Virus record (IMG/VR): IMGVR_UViG_3300047499_000113
Coordinates: 62,001-126,000 of that record
Origin: a virus
Reading direction: 5' to 3' (one strand)
Length of the DNA: 64,000 nt
Positions within the stretch are counted from its first letter, which is position 1, and the number at the start of each line of letters is the position of its first letter. Positions 9,817 through 16,813 of the stretch are shown piece by piece. The notes beneath the pieces were generated by a model that made no database searches, was not told the origin of the DNA, and saw nothing but the letters and a program-made list of their open reading frames with translations. The translations under genes were made by a program, and so were the position numbers.

Positions 9817-9900
9817 GCGCTCTCCAGCGTCACACTACCGCTTAGACGCCCGCGCAAGCGGAGCGGAGAGATATGCAAGGATAGATACCCTAAATAGGCG

Positions 9901-9933
9901 GAAGCCCGGGAAGTGGCGAAACTCCCGGGCTTC
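9901..9933 (-). terminator. strong hairpin after the tail tube gene
   Basis: There is a perfect 11-bp inverted repeat, GAAGCCCGGGA at 9901-9911 and TCCCGGGCTTC at 9923-9933, with an 11-base loop. It begins 24 bases after the tail tube stop and lies upstream of the chaperone genes. There is no clear T-run on the minus-strand side, so it is either a weak or partial terminator or an RNA stabiliser that would let the tube be made in excess of the downstream proteins. The remaining gap (9817-9957) holds a second smaller inverted repeat, CCGCTT with AAGCGG, near 9838-9862. Confidence 0.6.
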
Positions 9934-9957
9934 GAGGTGAACTTGAAAAGCGACGAC

Positions 9958-10647
9958 TTAGAAGCCGAACGCCTGGCCGCCCTGCGCCGTGAAGAGGCGC
10001 GAGCCCTGACCGAGCAGCGGGTTGTTACCCGAGTCGAGCAGGTCGCCGTACGTGTCGGCGGACGTGCCGTAGAGCGTCGTTCCGTCAGTCACGTCCGTGC
10101 ACGTGGCCGATGCGTCCTCGATGACGATGGCCGAGTCGCTCGGGTACGAGGCCGACATGCTGTTGAGCCAGCACGCCTCGTAGTACGTGATGACGCAGAG
10201 CGTGCCCGGGTCGGTGCCCGGGGTCACGACGAGGATCTGGCTCTGGTCGAAGTTCGTGACCAGCTCGGAGAACACCAGCTCTTGGCGGATGTCGAATGGC
10301 CACTTGTGCTGACGAAGCGAACGGACCATGCCGTCGACGCCGCCCTTGTACCCCAGCTCCTGCACGATGCCCGCGGTGTAGAGGAGCGTGCGGTTCAGGG
10401 TGAGCGTCATCGGCTCGGTCACGTTCGGCACCAGCTCGGCGATCTTGTCACCGAAGCCAACGCCACGCACCGGATCGATACCGCGGCTTTCCGACCAGTC
10501 GAAGGTCGCCAGCACGCCGACTTGCTTCTGCGTCGGGGTACCGGTGGTGTACGGAGTCGACCACACACGGTTCTTCTGCGAGATGGCCACCCGGGTGTTG
10601 GGCGAACTACCTCGGCGGTAGATATATGTGTCGGAATTGCCGCGCAT
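9958..10647 (-). CDS. tail tube protein
   Basis: This 229 aa protein is probably the major subunit of the inner tail tube. Its size and composition suit a tube protein of the gp19/Hcp-like fold: beta-rich, with GVGFGDKIAELVPNVTEP, LTLNRTLLYTAGIVQEL and a central VRSLRQHKWPFDIRQEL. This last resembles the region in tube proteins where the subunit describes its own interaction loops. It is followed by YYEACWLNSMSASYPSD and a flexible Gly-rich C-terminus. It lies between the sheath region and the chaperone/tape measure genes. GAGG stands about 8 bases before the ATG, and a strong hairpin follows the gene. The call depends on gene order and fold-like character and no alignment was run. Confidence 0.65.
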   Translation of the reverse strand: MRGNSDTYIYRRGSSPNTRVAISQKNRVWSTPYTTGTPTQKQVGVLATFDWSESRGIDPVRGVGFGDKIAELVPNVTEPMTLTLNRTLLYTAGIVQELGYKGGVDGMVRSLRQHKWPFDIRQELVFSELVTNFDQSQILVVTPGTDPGTLCVITYYEACWLNSMSASYPSDSAIVIEDASATCTDVTDGTTLYGTSADTYGDLLDSGNNPLLGQGSRLFTAQGGQAFGF

Positions 10648-10707
10648 CTGCTTACCTCAGTCCTCCCTCGTCATAAACTCCTCATTGTTTATCTCAGAGG
10701 AAATATA

Positions 10708-11007
10708 ATGACTCCCCGTGAAGAGAACGCCCGGAAAGCGGCGCGGCGCCGATTTGAAGCCAGGAATCTTATCTTCCGCTTCAAGAAGAAGCACCCCAAT
10801 TGCAAAGACTGCGGCAATTCTTGGCATCCGTGTCAATTGGACTTTTACAGGCCAGAGGGCGGCCCGTCGCGAGCGATCTCCAGGCGTCTCTTACGCTCTC
10901 TCGAAGTCATTCAGCGCGACATGGAAGCGTGCGACTTGGTCTGTGCCAATTGTGGCCGCCTGCGCACGTGGCACGCGCAGAGGGCCAAGCGGGCAGGCCC
11001 GACGTAG
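10708..11007 (+). CDS. small HNH-type endonuclease-like protein
   Basis: This 99 aa protein is transcribed opposite to its neighbours. It contains NCKDCGNSWHPCQLDF, where an HNH family member would have its metal-binding pair and His, and then DLVCANCGRLRTWH, a CxxC near the C-terminus. The same DIVCANCHR/VRCANCHR element recurs in the HNH proteins at 12456 and 13526. The expected FDH is replaced by FYR, so it may be inactive or divergent. The ATG at 10708 has AGAGG at 10696-10700; longer frames that start upstream overlap the tail tube gene and were not used. It is more A-rich than the flanking tail genes. It is probably a free-standing mobile nuclease. Confidence 0.6.
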   Translation: MTPREENARKAARRRFEARNLIFRFKKKHPNCKDCGNSWHPCQLDFYRPEGGPSRAISRRLLRSLEVIQRDMEACDLVCANCGRLRTWHAQRAKRAGPT

Positions 11008-11038
11008 GTCGCTTCGGGAGCGTTGTAAGATATTCCCC

Positions 11039-11425
11039 ATGCGACAAGGATACGAAACTGCACCCGAGTGGCTCGAAAGAGTCTCCACCTCCGCCGAAAG
11101 CTCACAGACGCGTCAGCTCGCGCGTTTCGCCCTCGACCAGTGGAACAGTCTGCTGCAGTCGTGGGAAGTGCGCGGCGTCAAGACGCGCAGGTCTCTCTAC
11201 GACCTGCTGTCCGGCATCCTGCAGATCGCCCGCACGCTCAAGCACCACCAGTATATGACGCCCGTCATCTCTGGCAAGGATACCTTCTATTTCCCGGTGT
11301 TCGCAGAAGCGTGCGATTACCGCGGCAAGAATCGCCCGCACGACGCGGTAGTGACTGGACTACCGGTCCTGTCGCATCGTCGGCCCCAAACCAAGAAGTG
11401 GGGCAACACGATCCTCAAGACCTAG
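11039..11425 (+). CDS. hypothetical protein, 128 aa
   Basis: No family is recognised. The protein starts MRQGYETAPEWLERVS and continues with a helical region (TRQLARFALDQWNSLLQS, TRRSLYDLLSGILQIARTLK). A mixed region with YFPVFAEACDYRG comes next, and the C-terminus is basic (RRPQTKKWGNTILKT). It ends one base before the convergent gene at 11426 and follows the small HNH gene by 31 bases. The ATG at 11039 has only a weak upstream GGGAG, about 18 bases away, so the start is not certain. A longer frame beginning at 10718 overlaps the HNH gene and is not supported. Confidence 0.55.
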   Translation: MRQGYETAPEWLERVSTSAESSQTRQLARFALDQWNSLLQSWEVRGVKTRRSLYDLLSGILQIARTLKHHQYMTPVISGKDTFYFPVFAEACDYRGKNRPHDAVVTGLPVLSHRRPQTKKWGNTILKT

Positions 11426-12463
11426 TCACTCGACGACGTTGGCTTCCGCTTCGTAGCGGTCCAGCTCCACAGTCAGGCCGCGCATGAGCTGCTTGCGCAT
11501 GTCTTCCAGCTCGCGATGCTTTTGTGCCAGCTCTTGGAGAAAGAGCTGGACGTAGCGGTCCTGTACCTTGGGGTGCCTGTGCTCGATCTTCTCGCGCGTC
11601 TTGAGTAGGACGTCAGCAGCCTTCTCGAGCGCCTTGTCGATGGGAGGTAGCTTTCCGCGCGTCTTCTCGACAAAATCGACAATCGCCTTGTCGTATTCTT
11701 TGTCGTCGCCGTCGCGCTCGAGCTTCTCTTTCACCTGAGTCGTGATGTCCTGCTGGGCTTGCAGCCAACGCGCTGCGATGCGCGACGCCACCGACTTGTG
11801 AATCTGTCCGTCGTAGACGCCTATCGACTTCAGTAACTTCTCGTCGATGTCATTGCCGTGCATCCATTCGACGTTGTCCCCGTCACCATCCATCCAAACC
11901 GAAACGTCGACTCCACCGAGCGCCCCATGAAGAGCGTCGAGTACCTGCAGTCCCGTCATGACGGATGACGAAGTCAGTTTGGCCAGATCCTCTACAACGT
12001 CCTCGGTGAAAGGCACCAGAACGTAGGCGTCTCGACCCACACGGATCAGGTATTTCTGCGGATCGAGAGGATCTGGCGAAGGGCTGAATTTGCCGGCAGC
12101 CTCGGCTTCCTCGGCTCGGAGCCATCGGCTCGCGATGCGCGACGCCAATGTCACGCGGGTGGTAACGAGCGAACTCATGCTGTCCGTCCGAGGGTAACGC
12201 GCCCCGTGTCCTTGGAGCCAGGCGTCAGCAATCTTCGAGGCGGTGGTAGGCTCGGCCGGAGTACCCGTGCTCTTCTGTGCCCACTGGGTTTTGTCAGGCA
12301 TCTCGAACACGGTGCACCTGTATCCCTGAATAGTCAGATAGCCTGAGAATTTCGCCTCCTTCACTACTTCGGGAGGGAGCTTCTCAGGCTTCCAGGAGCC
12401 ATCAGGCTGCAGGCGAAATGCCACTCCCGGTTGCAGTCTGGGTTCTGAAGTCCCTTCAACCAT
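11426..12463 (-). CDS. hypothetical protein with three ASRIA-type helix repeats
   Basis: This 345 aa protein has no recognised enzymatic family. A short amphipathic element occurs three times: TASKIADAWL at residues 74-83, LASRIASRWL at 106-115 and VASRIAARWL at 225-234, each followed by a polar stretch. Globular parts lie between them (KYLIRVGRDAYVLVPF near 137-152 and a WMDGDGDNVEW segment near 190-200). The C-terminal 100 residues are a long charged helix (LKTREKIEHRHPKVQDRY, LQELAQKHRELEDMRKQL). Related elements stand at the N-termini of the proteins at 38032 and 39780, which suggests a shared targeting or processing signal (inference). The start overlaps the upstream HNH gene by 8 bases. 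Confidence 0.6.
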   Translation of the reverse strand: MVEGTSEPRLQPGVAFRLQPDGSWKPEKLPPEVVKEAKFSGYLTIQGYRCTVFEMPDKTQWAQKSTGTPAEPTTASKIADAWLQGHGARYPRTDSMSSLVTTRVTLASRIASRWLRAEEAEAAGKFSPSPDPLDPQKYLIRVGRDAYVLVPFTEDVVEDLAKLTSSSVMTGLQVLDALHGALGGVDVSVWMDGDGDNVEWMHGNDIDEKLLKSIGVYDGQIHKSVASRIAARWLQAQQDITTQVKEKLERDGDDKEYDKAIVDFVEKTRGKLPPIDKALEKAADVLLKTREKIEHRHPKVQDRYVQLFLQELAQKHRELEDMRKQLMRGLTVELDRYEAEANVVE

Positions 12464-12896
12464 TAGAGACCTCTGAGGTCAGATGCTGCCCTCGCCCATA
12501 GCTCCGAATGCGATGACAGTTTGCGCAAACAATATCACACTTGACGACCTCTGCCAGGATCCGGTCTCTACCCCATCGCTTGACACGGGGATGGGATAGA
12601 TTGATGATTTTATCCCCTCTATGATCAAAATCCATCACATAATGAGGAAACTCATTCCTGCAATCCGCGCAGGGCTTAGACTTCAGACTGCGAATAAATT
12701 CCGCAACATCTAGCCGACGAGCCTCTGCCTGGGCAAAGTACACAACTTTGTTTGCTTCGTAGTGGGATCTGCCGCTTTTCTTTCGGCATTCCACACAACG
12801 AGCCGACAGTCCATCCCGCTCGGACCAGTCAAAATGCTCTCGGTCAGCCGGTTTCGGTAGACCGCACTTGGTGCAAGTCTTGGAACCGGCTTCCAT
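12456..12896 (-). CDS. HNH endonuclease
   Basis: This 146 aa protein has an N-terminal zinc-finger pair (CTKCGLPKP and CVECRKK) followed by an HNH core: CADCRNEFPHYVMDFDHRGD, a spacer, then CDIVCANCHRIRSYGRG. The FDH supplies the expected His, and the two CxxC pairs bind the structural metal. It lies 3 bases downstream of the gene at 12900 and overlaps the next gene by 8 bases, so it is co-transcribed with minus-strand neighbours. Homologues of this layout are free-standing phage nucleases that cut unoccupied alleles. Its codon use is more AT-rich than the flanking genes, a sign of recent transfer. Confidence 0.8.
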   Translation of the reverse strand: MEAGSKTCTKCGLPKPADREHFDWSERDGLSARCVECRKKSGRSHYEANKVVYFAQAEARRLDVAEFIRSLKSKPCADCRNEFPHYVMDFDHRGDKIINLSHPRVKRWGRDRILAEVVKCDIVCANCHRIRSYGRGQHLTSEVSNG

Positions 12897-12899
12897 AGA

Positions 12900-13448
12900 T
12901 CACTTGCCCGACTCGACGTTTGTTTTATCGGAATGATGGCCCTTGCCACGACGGTCAAAGTAGTACGTTTTGTTAGAAGACTGGTCGCCGTAAAGGCCGT
13001 GGACCGCCTTCTCGATCTGCTCGAGCGGCTTGTCGAGGTCCTCCACCGTATCGACGCACTCGAAGACGCCGGCGGTCTTCTGGACGATGGTGGCGATCTT
13101 CGGGCGGAGGGCAGCGAACTGCGGGCGCTTGGAGATCTCGATGGCGCGCTGCAACCCGGCGAGGATGGACACGATCCTCGTGTAGTTGCGAGCGGCCGGC
13201 TCCGCGGCGCTCTTGAGCTTCTTGACCTGCTCGCCGATGAAGGAGATGTCGTCCTTCAGGGAGTTGTCGCCGTAGCTGCCGAACTCGCCCTTGTTCTTGT
13301 AGCCGGTCGGCTTCTCGATCTGGCCGAGCCACTGGACTTGGGCTTGGAGTTCGTCGCAGACGCGCTGGACCGCTTCCGACTGCGGATCGGTCTCGGCCAG
13401 GCGCCGGGCGGTAGCTTGGATGTTTCGGAGGCCGGTCTCGAAGTCCAT
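12900..13448 (-). CDS. hypothetical helical protein, 182 aa
   Basis: The protein is almost entirely helical, with repeated heptad-like spacing (LRNIQATARRLAE, VQRVCDELQAQVQWLGQIE, DISFIGEQVKKLKS, IVSILAGLQRAIEIS, TVEDLDKPLEQIEKAVHGL) and a basic His/Lys tail (FDRRGKGHHSDKTN). The ATG has GAGGAAC just upstream, which supports the start. No catalytic motif is visible. It precedes an HNH gene and lies in the accessory area between tail genes and the plus-strand operon. It could be a structural or regulatory helical bundle. Confidence 0.55.
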   Translation of the reverse strand: MDFETGLRNIQATARRLAETDPQSEAVQRVCDELQAQVQWLGQIEKPTGYKNKGEFGSYGDNSLKDDISFIGEQVKKLKSAAEPAARNYTRIVSILAGLQRAIEISKRPQFAALRPKIATIVQKTAGVFECVDTVEDLDKPLEQIEKAVHGLYGDQSSNKTYYFDRRGKGHHSDKTNVESGK

Positions 13449-13525
13449 TGAGTTCCTCGTTCTCTGTGGATCAATGAAAGTTTATGAAGTTGCCGTCGCG
13501 GGTCATGAAGTCGGTACAGTTCTTC

Positions 13526-13969
13526 ATGACCATCAAGCACTGCCCGAAATGCGATAAAGACAAGTCTTTGGAAGACGATTTTTACAAGAATCGGTCCAAG
13601 AAGGACGGGCATCAGGCCATATGCAAAGAGTGCGTGGGGAAGAATACGAATCGATACTATGTTCGAAATAGGTCCCGGTTGAAATCACAGATTGAGGAGA
13701 GTAGGCTCAAGCGGGCAAAAGAGAACAAAGAATATGTCCTATCTTACCTGCGTGAGCATTCGTGCGTCGATTGTGGTGAAGGAGACCCCGTAGTGCTCGA
13801 ATTCGACCACATAGGCAAGAAAACACGCAACATTGCAGCTATGATCACCCGAGGCAACTCCATTGAAACAATTCAGGCGGAGATAGCCCAGTGCCAGGTA
13901 CGATGCGCTAATTGCCACCGGCGGAAAACAGCCAAGGACAAAGGCTACTTCCGGCTATCAGCCGCGTAA
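13526..13969 (+). CDS. HNH endonuclease
   Basis: This 147 aa protein has an N-terminal zinc pair (CPKCDKDKSLEDDFYKN and CKECVGK), a basic helical linker rich in Arg/Lys, and an HNH core: CVDCGEGDPVVLEFDHIGKK, spacer, then CQVRCANCHRRKTAKDKG. Its layout matches the HNH protein at 12456, so the two are related mobile nucleases on opposite strands. ATG at 13526 is preferred because the protein then begins directly at the zinc-finger motif. Two upstream in-frame ATGs (13484, 13505) would add an unconserved leader. The last 12 bases overlap the 3' end of the AAA+ gene convergently. It is AT-rich compared with neighbours. Confidence 0.75.
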   Translation: MTIKHCPKCDKDKSLEDDFYKNRSKKDGHQAICKECVGKNTNRYYVRNRSRLKSQIEESRLKRAKENKEYVLSYLREHSCVDCGEGDPVVLEFDHIGKKTRNIAAMITRGNSIETIQAEIAQCQVRCANCHRRKTAKDKGYFRLSAA

Positions 13970-15502
13970 AGCCTTCTTTAGCGGGATTATGTCAGCAGAT
14001 TCTTCGGCAGCGGCAACTGCGTGAACCTCTGCCTCAATCGTGTGATGACGCTTTGCGCGTTTCCCAATAGCATAATTGCGCATGACCTGCTCGGCCGCTG
14101 CATTCAGGTTGTCCGAGCTGAACTGGCAGGCGGTCCCATTCGGGCCACACTTGCCCTCGGCGACCGCACGGATGACCGTGGTCTTGGCGAGCAGGCGGAT
14201 GTACGCGCCAGTCAAGCCTTCCGTCATGTTGATGACGGTGGACCAGGTGTCCTGCGACACTGACGGATCCGGCGTGGCGTGGTACTCCGACAGGAAGCAC
14301 TTGAGCATGTTCGAACGATCCTCGGCGTCGGGCAGAGGAATCTCGAACTTTACGTCGAAACGACCGGGACGGTTGACGAGCGCCTCGTCCATTGAGGCGA
14401 TGTCGTTGGTCGAAGCCATCACGACTACCCCGGCGTTCTCTTGAGCGCCGTCGAGGCAAGCCAAGAACTCGTTGAGGACGTGCGTGTCCGAGCCGTACAG
14501 ACCGCTGCTGCGGTCGCGACCGAAGAGGTCCATGTCCTCGATGAAGACGATGCATGGTGCCAGCAGTCGTGCGGCCTGAAAGAGCGAGGTGACGTCGCTC
14601 GAGCGCTCGATGCTCTTGCCCGTGCACCAGATAATCGTCATCTTGCCGACGACTTCGCAGGACACGGCACGGAAGATCTTGGTCTTCGCCATACCGGGCG
14701 GCGAAATGAGGATGACGTTGGAGTTGGGGCACATGCCGAGCCCCTGGAGCTGCTCGGAGTGCTGCAGGACTTCCACCGTGCTCTGACGGATTCCGTCCTT
14801 GAGCAGCGGCTTGAGGATGATGCCAGACCATGGAGTCGGCGTCACTTCCATGAAGTCCAGGTGGCCGCGCACGTACGAGAGGCACTGGCGGTGATAAATA
14901 TCGTTCGCCAGGAGCGACGCGTTCATGTCGGCAATGAACTGCTCGGCCGCACCCTGCTGAGTAGGCGCTGCCATGACCGAAATCGAGCAGCCCATGCTCT
15001 CGAAGCAGAAGTCTGCGGTCACTACCAGGTGCGCGCCCGTACCGATGTGCTCGACAAAGAAGTTGCCGAACACGGGCAGCGTGACTTTGGTGTTCGGAGC
15101 GATGGTGATCTGCTCCGACTGGATTCGATATTGGTAGCTGCCCTTGAGCATGTCCTTGAATTCGTACTGATCCAAGAACGGAACGACCTTGTAAGTCGCC
15201 TGCTCGCCCGCGAATAGCCTCGAGAACGCCCACGCATTCAGGTCCCGGAAAACGGGCGGGAATGCCTGATTGAGCGTGACAACGGTGTGCAGCTCGCAGC
15301 CGAGCCACAGCTCCCGGATGTGTGCGTGAGGGTCTGCCGGTGCCCAACGAATTGGCCGCCTGGCGGCCATGGCACGCTGGTCGAGCTTGGCGAAATACGA
15401 GTCGAGGAGATAGTTGACCGCACCCGACACGGGCCCGGGAACCGCGTAGTCCACTTCCGCCAGCCTTCCAAGATATGCGGCAGCGGATCTGAGGGTGCCC
15501 AT
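13958..15502 (-). CDS. AAA+ ATPase (FtsH/Cdc48-like core)
   Basis: This 514 aa protein has an N-terminal domain of about 230 residues that I do not recognise, then an AAA+ module. Walker A is SPPGMAKTK at residues 267-275, where the usual GTGK is replaced by GMAK with the Lys kept. Walker B is IVFIEDMD at 318-325. Sensor 1 is ASTND with Asn366, and the Arg-finger region is RPGRFD at 378-383. A C-terminal helical lid follows. The pattern is closest to membrane-protease/Cdc48-type unfoldases, so it may remodel host or phage proteins in the cytoplasm. No protease motif (HExxH) is present, so it is not FtsH itself. The start is ATG behind an A/G-rich stretch, and no partner gene is obvious. Confidence 0.8.
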   Translation of the reverse strand: MGTLRSAAAYLGRLAEVDYAVPGPVSGAVNYLLDSYFAKLDQRAMAARRPIRWAPADPHAHIRELWLGCELHTVVTLNQAFPPVFRDLNAWAFSRLFAGEQATYKVVPFLDQYEFKDMLKGSYQYRIQSEQITIAPNTKVTLPVFGNFFVEHIGTGAHLVVTADFCFESMGCSISVMAAPTQQGAAEQFIADMNASLLANDIYHRQCLSYVRGHLDFMEVTPTPWSGIILKPLLKDGIRQSTVEVLQHSEQLQGLGMCPNSNVILISPPGMAKTKIFRAVSCEVVGKMTIIWCTGKSIERSSDVTSLFQAARLLAPCIVFIEDMDLFGRDRSSGLYGSDTHVLNEFLACLDGAQENAGVVVMASTNDIASMDEALVNRPGRFDVKFEIPLPDAEDRSNMLKCFLSEYHATPDPSVSQDTWSTVINMTEGLTGAYIRLLAKTTVIRAVAEGKCGPNGTACQFSSDNLNAAAEQVMRNYAIGKRAKRHHTIEAEVHAVAAAEESADIIPLKKALRG

Positions 15503-15578
15503 ATCCCTATCCTACCAGAAGAAGCTTAGGAAGCGGTTCGGAAGTGGCCGAGGAAATCCCGTAGAAAGGTTCGAAGTA

Positions 15579-15896
15579 ATGGGCACATCATACGCGAAAG
15601 TGATCTCGAAGTTCTACCGGCTCCGGATGGCCGAACAGCTTCAGGACTTTCTCGACTCGTTGCCCGTGCGTGGCGTGCACGAATCGCACATGGGCGACAA
15701 CATCTACATGGCCAAGGGAGAACTGCGTGTAGGGCACACGTATTATCCAGTGGGCATACGGATCTGGCTCAAGGCCGGGCAAGTCGTTGCGCACATCGAG
15801 GCTCCGGATGTTCACCTGTCGGTCTTCGCCGAGCCGTTCGACCCGTTCAAAACGGCCGAGCTAGTGCGGCTCGCGGCAATGAAGGCTGCGTCCTAA
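15579..15896 (+). CDS. hypothetical protein, 105 aa
   Basis: The frame opens further upstream, but ATG at 15579 (GTSYAKVISKFYRLRMAEQ) has AAAGG about 10 bases before it and is the most natural start. The protein has an N-terminal helix, then a beta-rich domain (GDNIYMAKGELRVGHTYYPV, IRIWLKAGQVVAHIEAPD). It looks like a small cytoplasmic domain protein of unknown function. It diverges from the AAA+ gene, and its stop overlaps the minus-strand gene at 15893 by a few bases. Confidence 0.5.
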   Translation: MGTSYAKVISKFYRLRMAEQLQDFLDSLPVRGVHESHMGDNIYMAKGELRVGHTYYPVGIRIWLKAGQVVAHIEAPDVHLSVFAEPFDPFKTAELVRLAAMKAAS

Positions 15897-16147
15897 CTCT
15901 CCATCACGTGCGCAACCTGTACCTCTTCGCAGGAGTATCCTTCCGGAGAGTCTTCTTCGGAGTCTTCCTCGGGGACCAGGTCGCGGAGACGCCCGCTGTG
16001 GTCTAGGTCGTCGAGGAAGACCTTCTCCGCGGGGTCCAGTTGAAGCTTGCTTCCGAGCGCGGCGCCGCAGTTCCGACAGCCCCAAACGGGGAGTCCGCCA
16101 TCTGCAGGGCCCTCGGAGTAACCGCCGGACAAATACCAGTCGTGCAT
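15893..16147 (-). CDS. hypothetical protein ending in VAHVMES
   Basis: This 84 aa acidic protein has one CxxC (GCRNCGAALG), suggesting a small metal site, and an acidic stretch (DLVPEEDSEEDSPEG). Its last seven residues are VAHVMES, identical to those of the gene directly upstream. The start ATG overlaps that gene's stop in TGATG; a GTG one codon upstream is an alternative. The two genes therefore form a coupled pair that shares a C-terminal tag. The body of the protein is unlike its neighbour, so this is not a simple tandem duplication. Confidence 0.6.
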   Translation of the reverse strand: MHDWYLSGGYSEGPADGGLPVWGCRNCGAALGSKLQLDPAEKVFLDDLDHSGRLRDLVPEEDSEEDSPEGYSCEEVQVAHVMES

Positions 16148-16506
16148 CACGACTCCATTACGTGAGCAACTAGCTCGAGTTCGAAGATCTCCTTGATCTT
16201 CTCCTGCGAGAGGCCGCCACGTAGTGCCGCTCGAATGCCTTCGCGGAGCTGGACCTCCGGCCGTTCGAAGTTTTTCGGCGAAGAGGAGGCGTAGAAACTG
16301 TCAATTTTGACAGTCGGATTGGGCTCGACGAAGAAGTCGGGATTGCGGACGCGATCCTCCGCTGCCCAAGTACCCAAGTGCTCGTTCTTCCACTCCGGGC
16401 CAGTGGTAGGAATCTTCTTGGGCTCGGGCTTGATCGGAAACTCATGCCCACCGATTTTGACCTTCCCCTCGCGAGCTGCCTTACGAAGAATATCTCTATC
16501 GTCCAC
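16147..16506 (-). CDS. hypothetical protein ending in VAHVMES
   Basis: This 119 aa protein starts at GTG 16506 (DDRDILRKAAREGKVKIGG). It has a basic Pro/Lys-rich region (FPIKPEPKKIPTTGPEW), a short aromatic middle and a helical C-terminus (LREGIRAALRGGLSQEKI). Its end, VAHVMES, is the same as that of the next gene, but the codons differ (for example the final Ser is TCG here and AGT there), so the peptide appears conserved at protein level. No family is recognised. It runs divergently from the GIY-YIG gene, with about 24 bases between start codons. Confidence 0.6.
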   Translation of the reverse strand: MDDRDILRKAAREGKVKIGGHEFPIKPEPKKIPTTGPEWKNEHLGTWAAEDRVRNPDFFVEPNPTVKIDSFYASSSPKNFERPEVQLREGIRAALRGGLSQEKIKEIFELELVAHVMES

Positions 16507-16530
16507 TTCGAAACCGTACAGTCCCCTCGA

Positions 16531-16776
16531 TTGGAAAAGCCCTGGCTCGTCTACATCCTCAAGTGTTCCGATGGCTCTTACTACACGGGGATAACCAACG
16601 ACCTAGCCAAGAGAGTCGAAAAGCACAATTCGGGCAGAGGGGCTAAGTACACGCGGACTCGAACGCCCGTGATACTCATGTACGCCAAGCCCGTGGGCAC
16701 GATGGTTGATGCAATGAGAGAAGAGCGTCGCATCAAGAAGCTCACACGCGAGCAGAAAGAGAAGCTCTTCACCTGA
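16531..16776 (+). CDS. GIY-YIG nuclease-like protein (YhbQ/UPF0213 type)
   Basis: The core reads WLVYILKCSDGSYYTGITND, where VYI and YTGIT form the GIY-YIG pair, followed by RVEKHNSGRGAKYTRTR with the conserved Arg. An EER Glu then precedes a basic C-terminus. The length (81 aa) suits the single-domain family. There is no ATG before the domain: TTG at 16531 is the proposed start, just before LEKPW, because longer frames reach into the divergent gene. The product is a single catalytic domain without DNA-binding repeats. It may be mobile or a repair nuclease. Confidence 0.65.
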   Translation: MEKPWLVYILKCSDGSYYTGITNDLAKRVEKHNSGRGAKYTRTRTPVILMYAKPVGTMVDAMREERRIKKLTREQKEKLFT

Positions 16777-16779
16777 CGG

Positions 16780-16789
16780 AAATTGTAGC
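16780..16789 (+). promoter_or_regulatory. candidate promoter element AAATTGTAGC, copy 1
   Basis: The ten-base sequence AAATTGTAGC lies 25 bases before the start of the plus-strand gene at 16814. The identical ten bases occur at 18384-18393 before the next plus-strand gene. Between this copy and the ATG is GCCAGGATGTAGTATCTGTC. The repeat could be a phage promoter or an operator. No sigma-70 -10/-35 pair with normal spacing was found around it. Confidence 0.35.
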
Positions 16790-16813
16790 CGCCAGGATGT
16801 AGTATCTGTCGCG

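Noticed and set aside
10704-10709. TATAAT before the HNH gene as a promoter -10
   Set aside because: It overlaps the start codon and lacks a -35 at the right distance, so it is most likely chance in AT-rich DNA.
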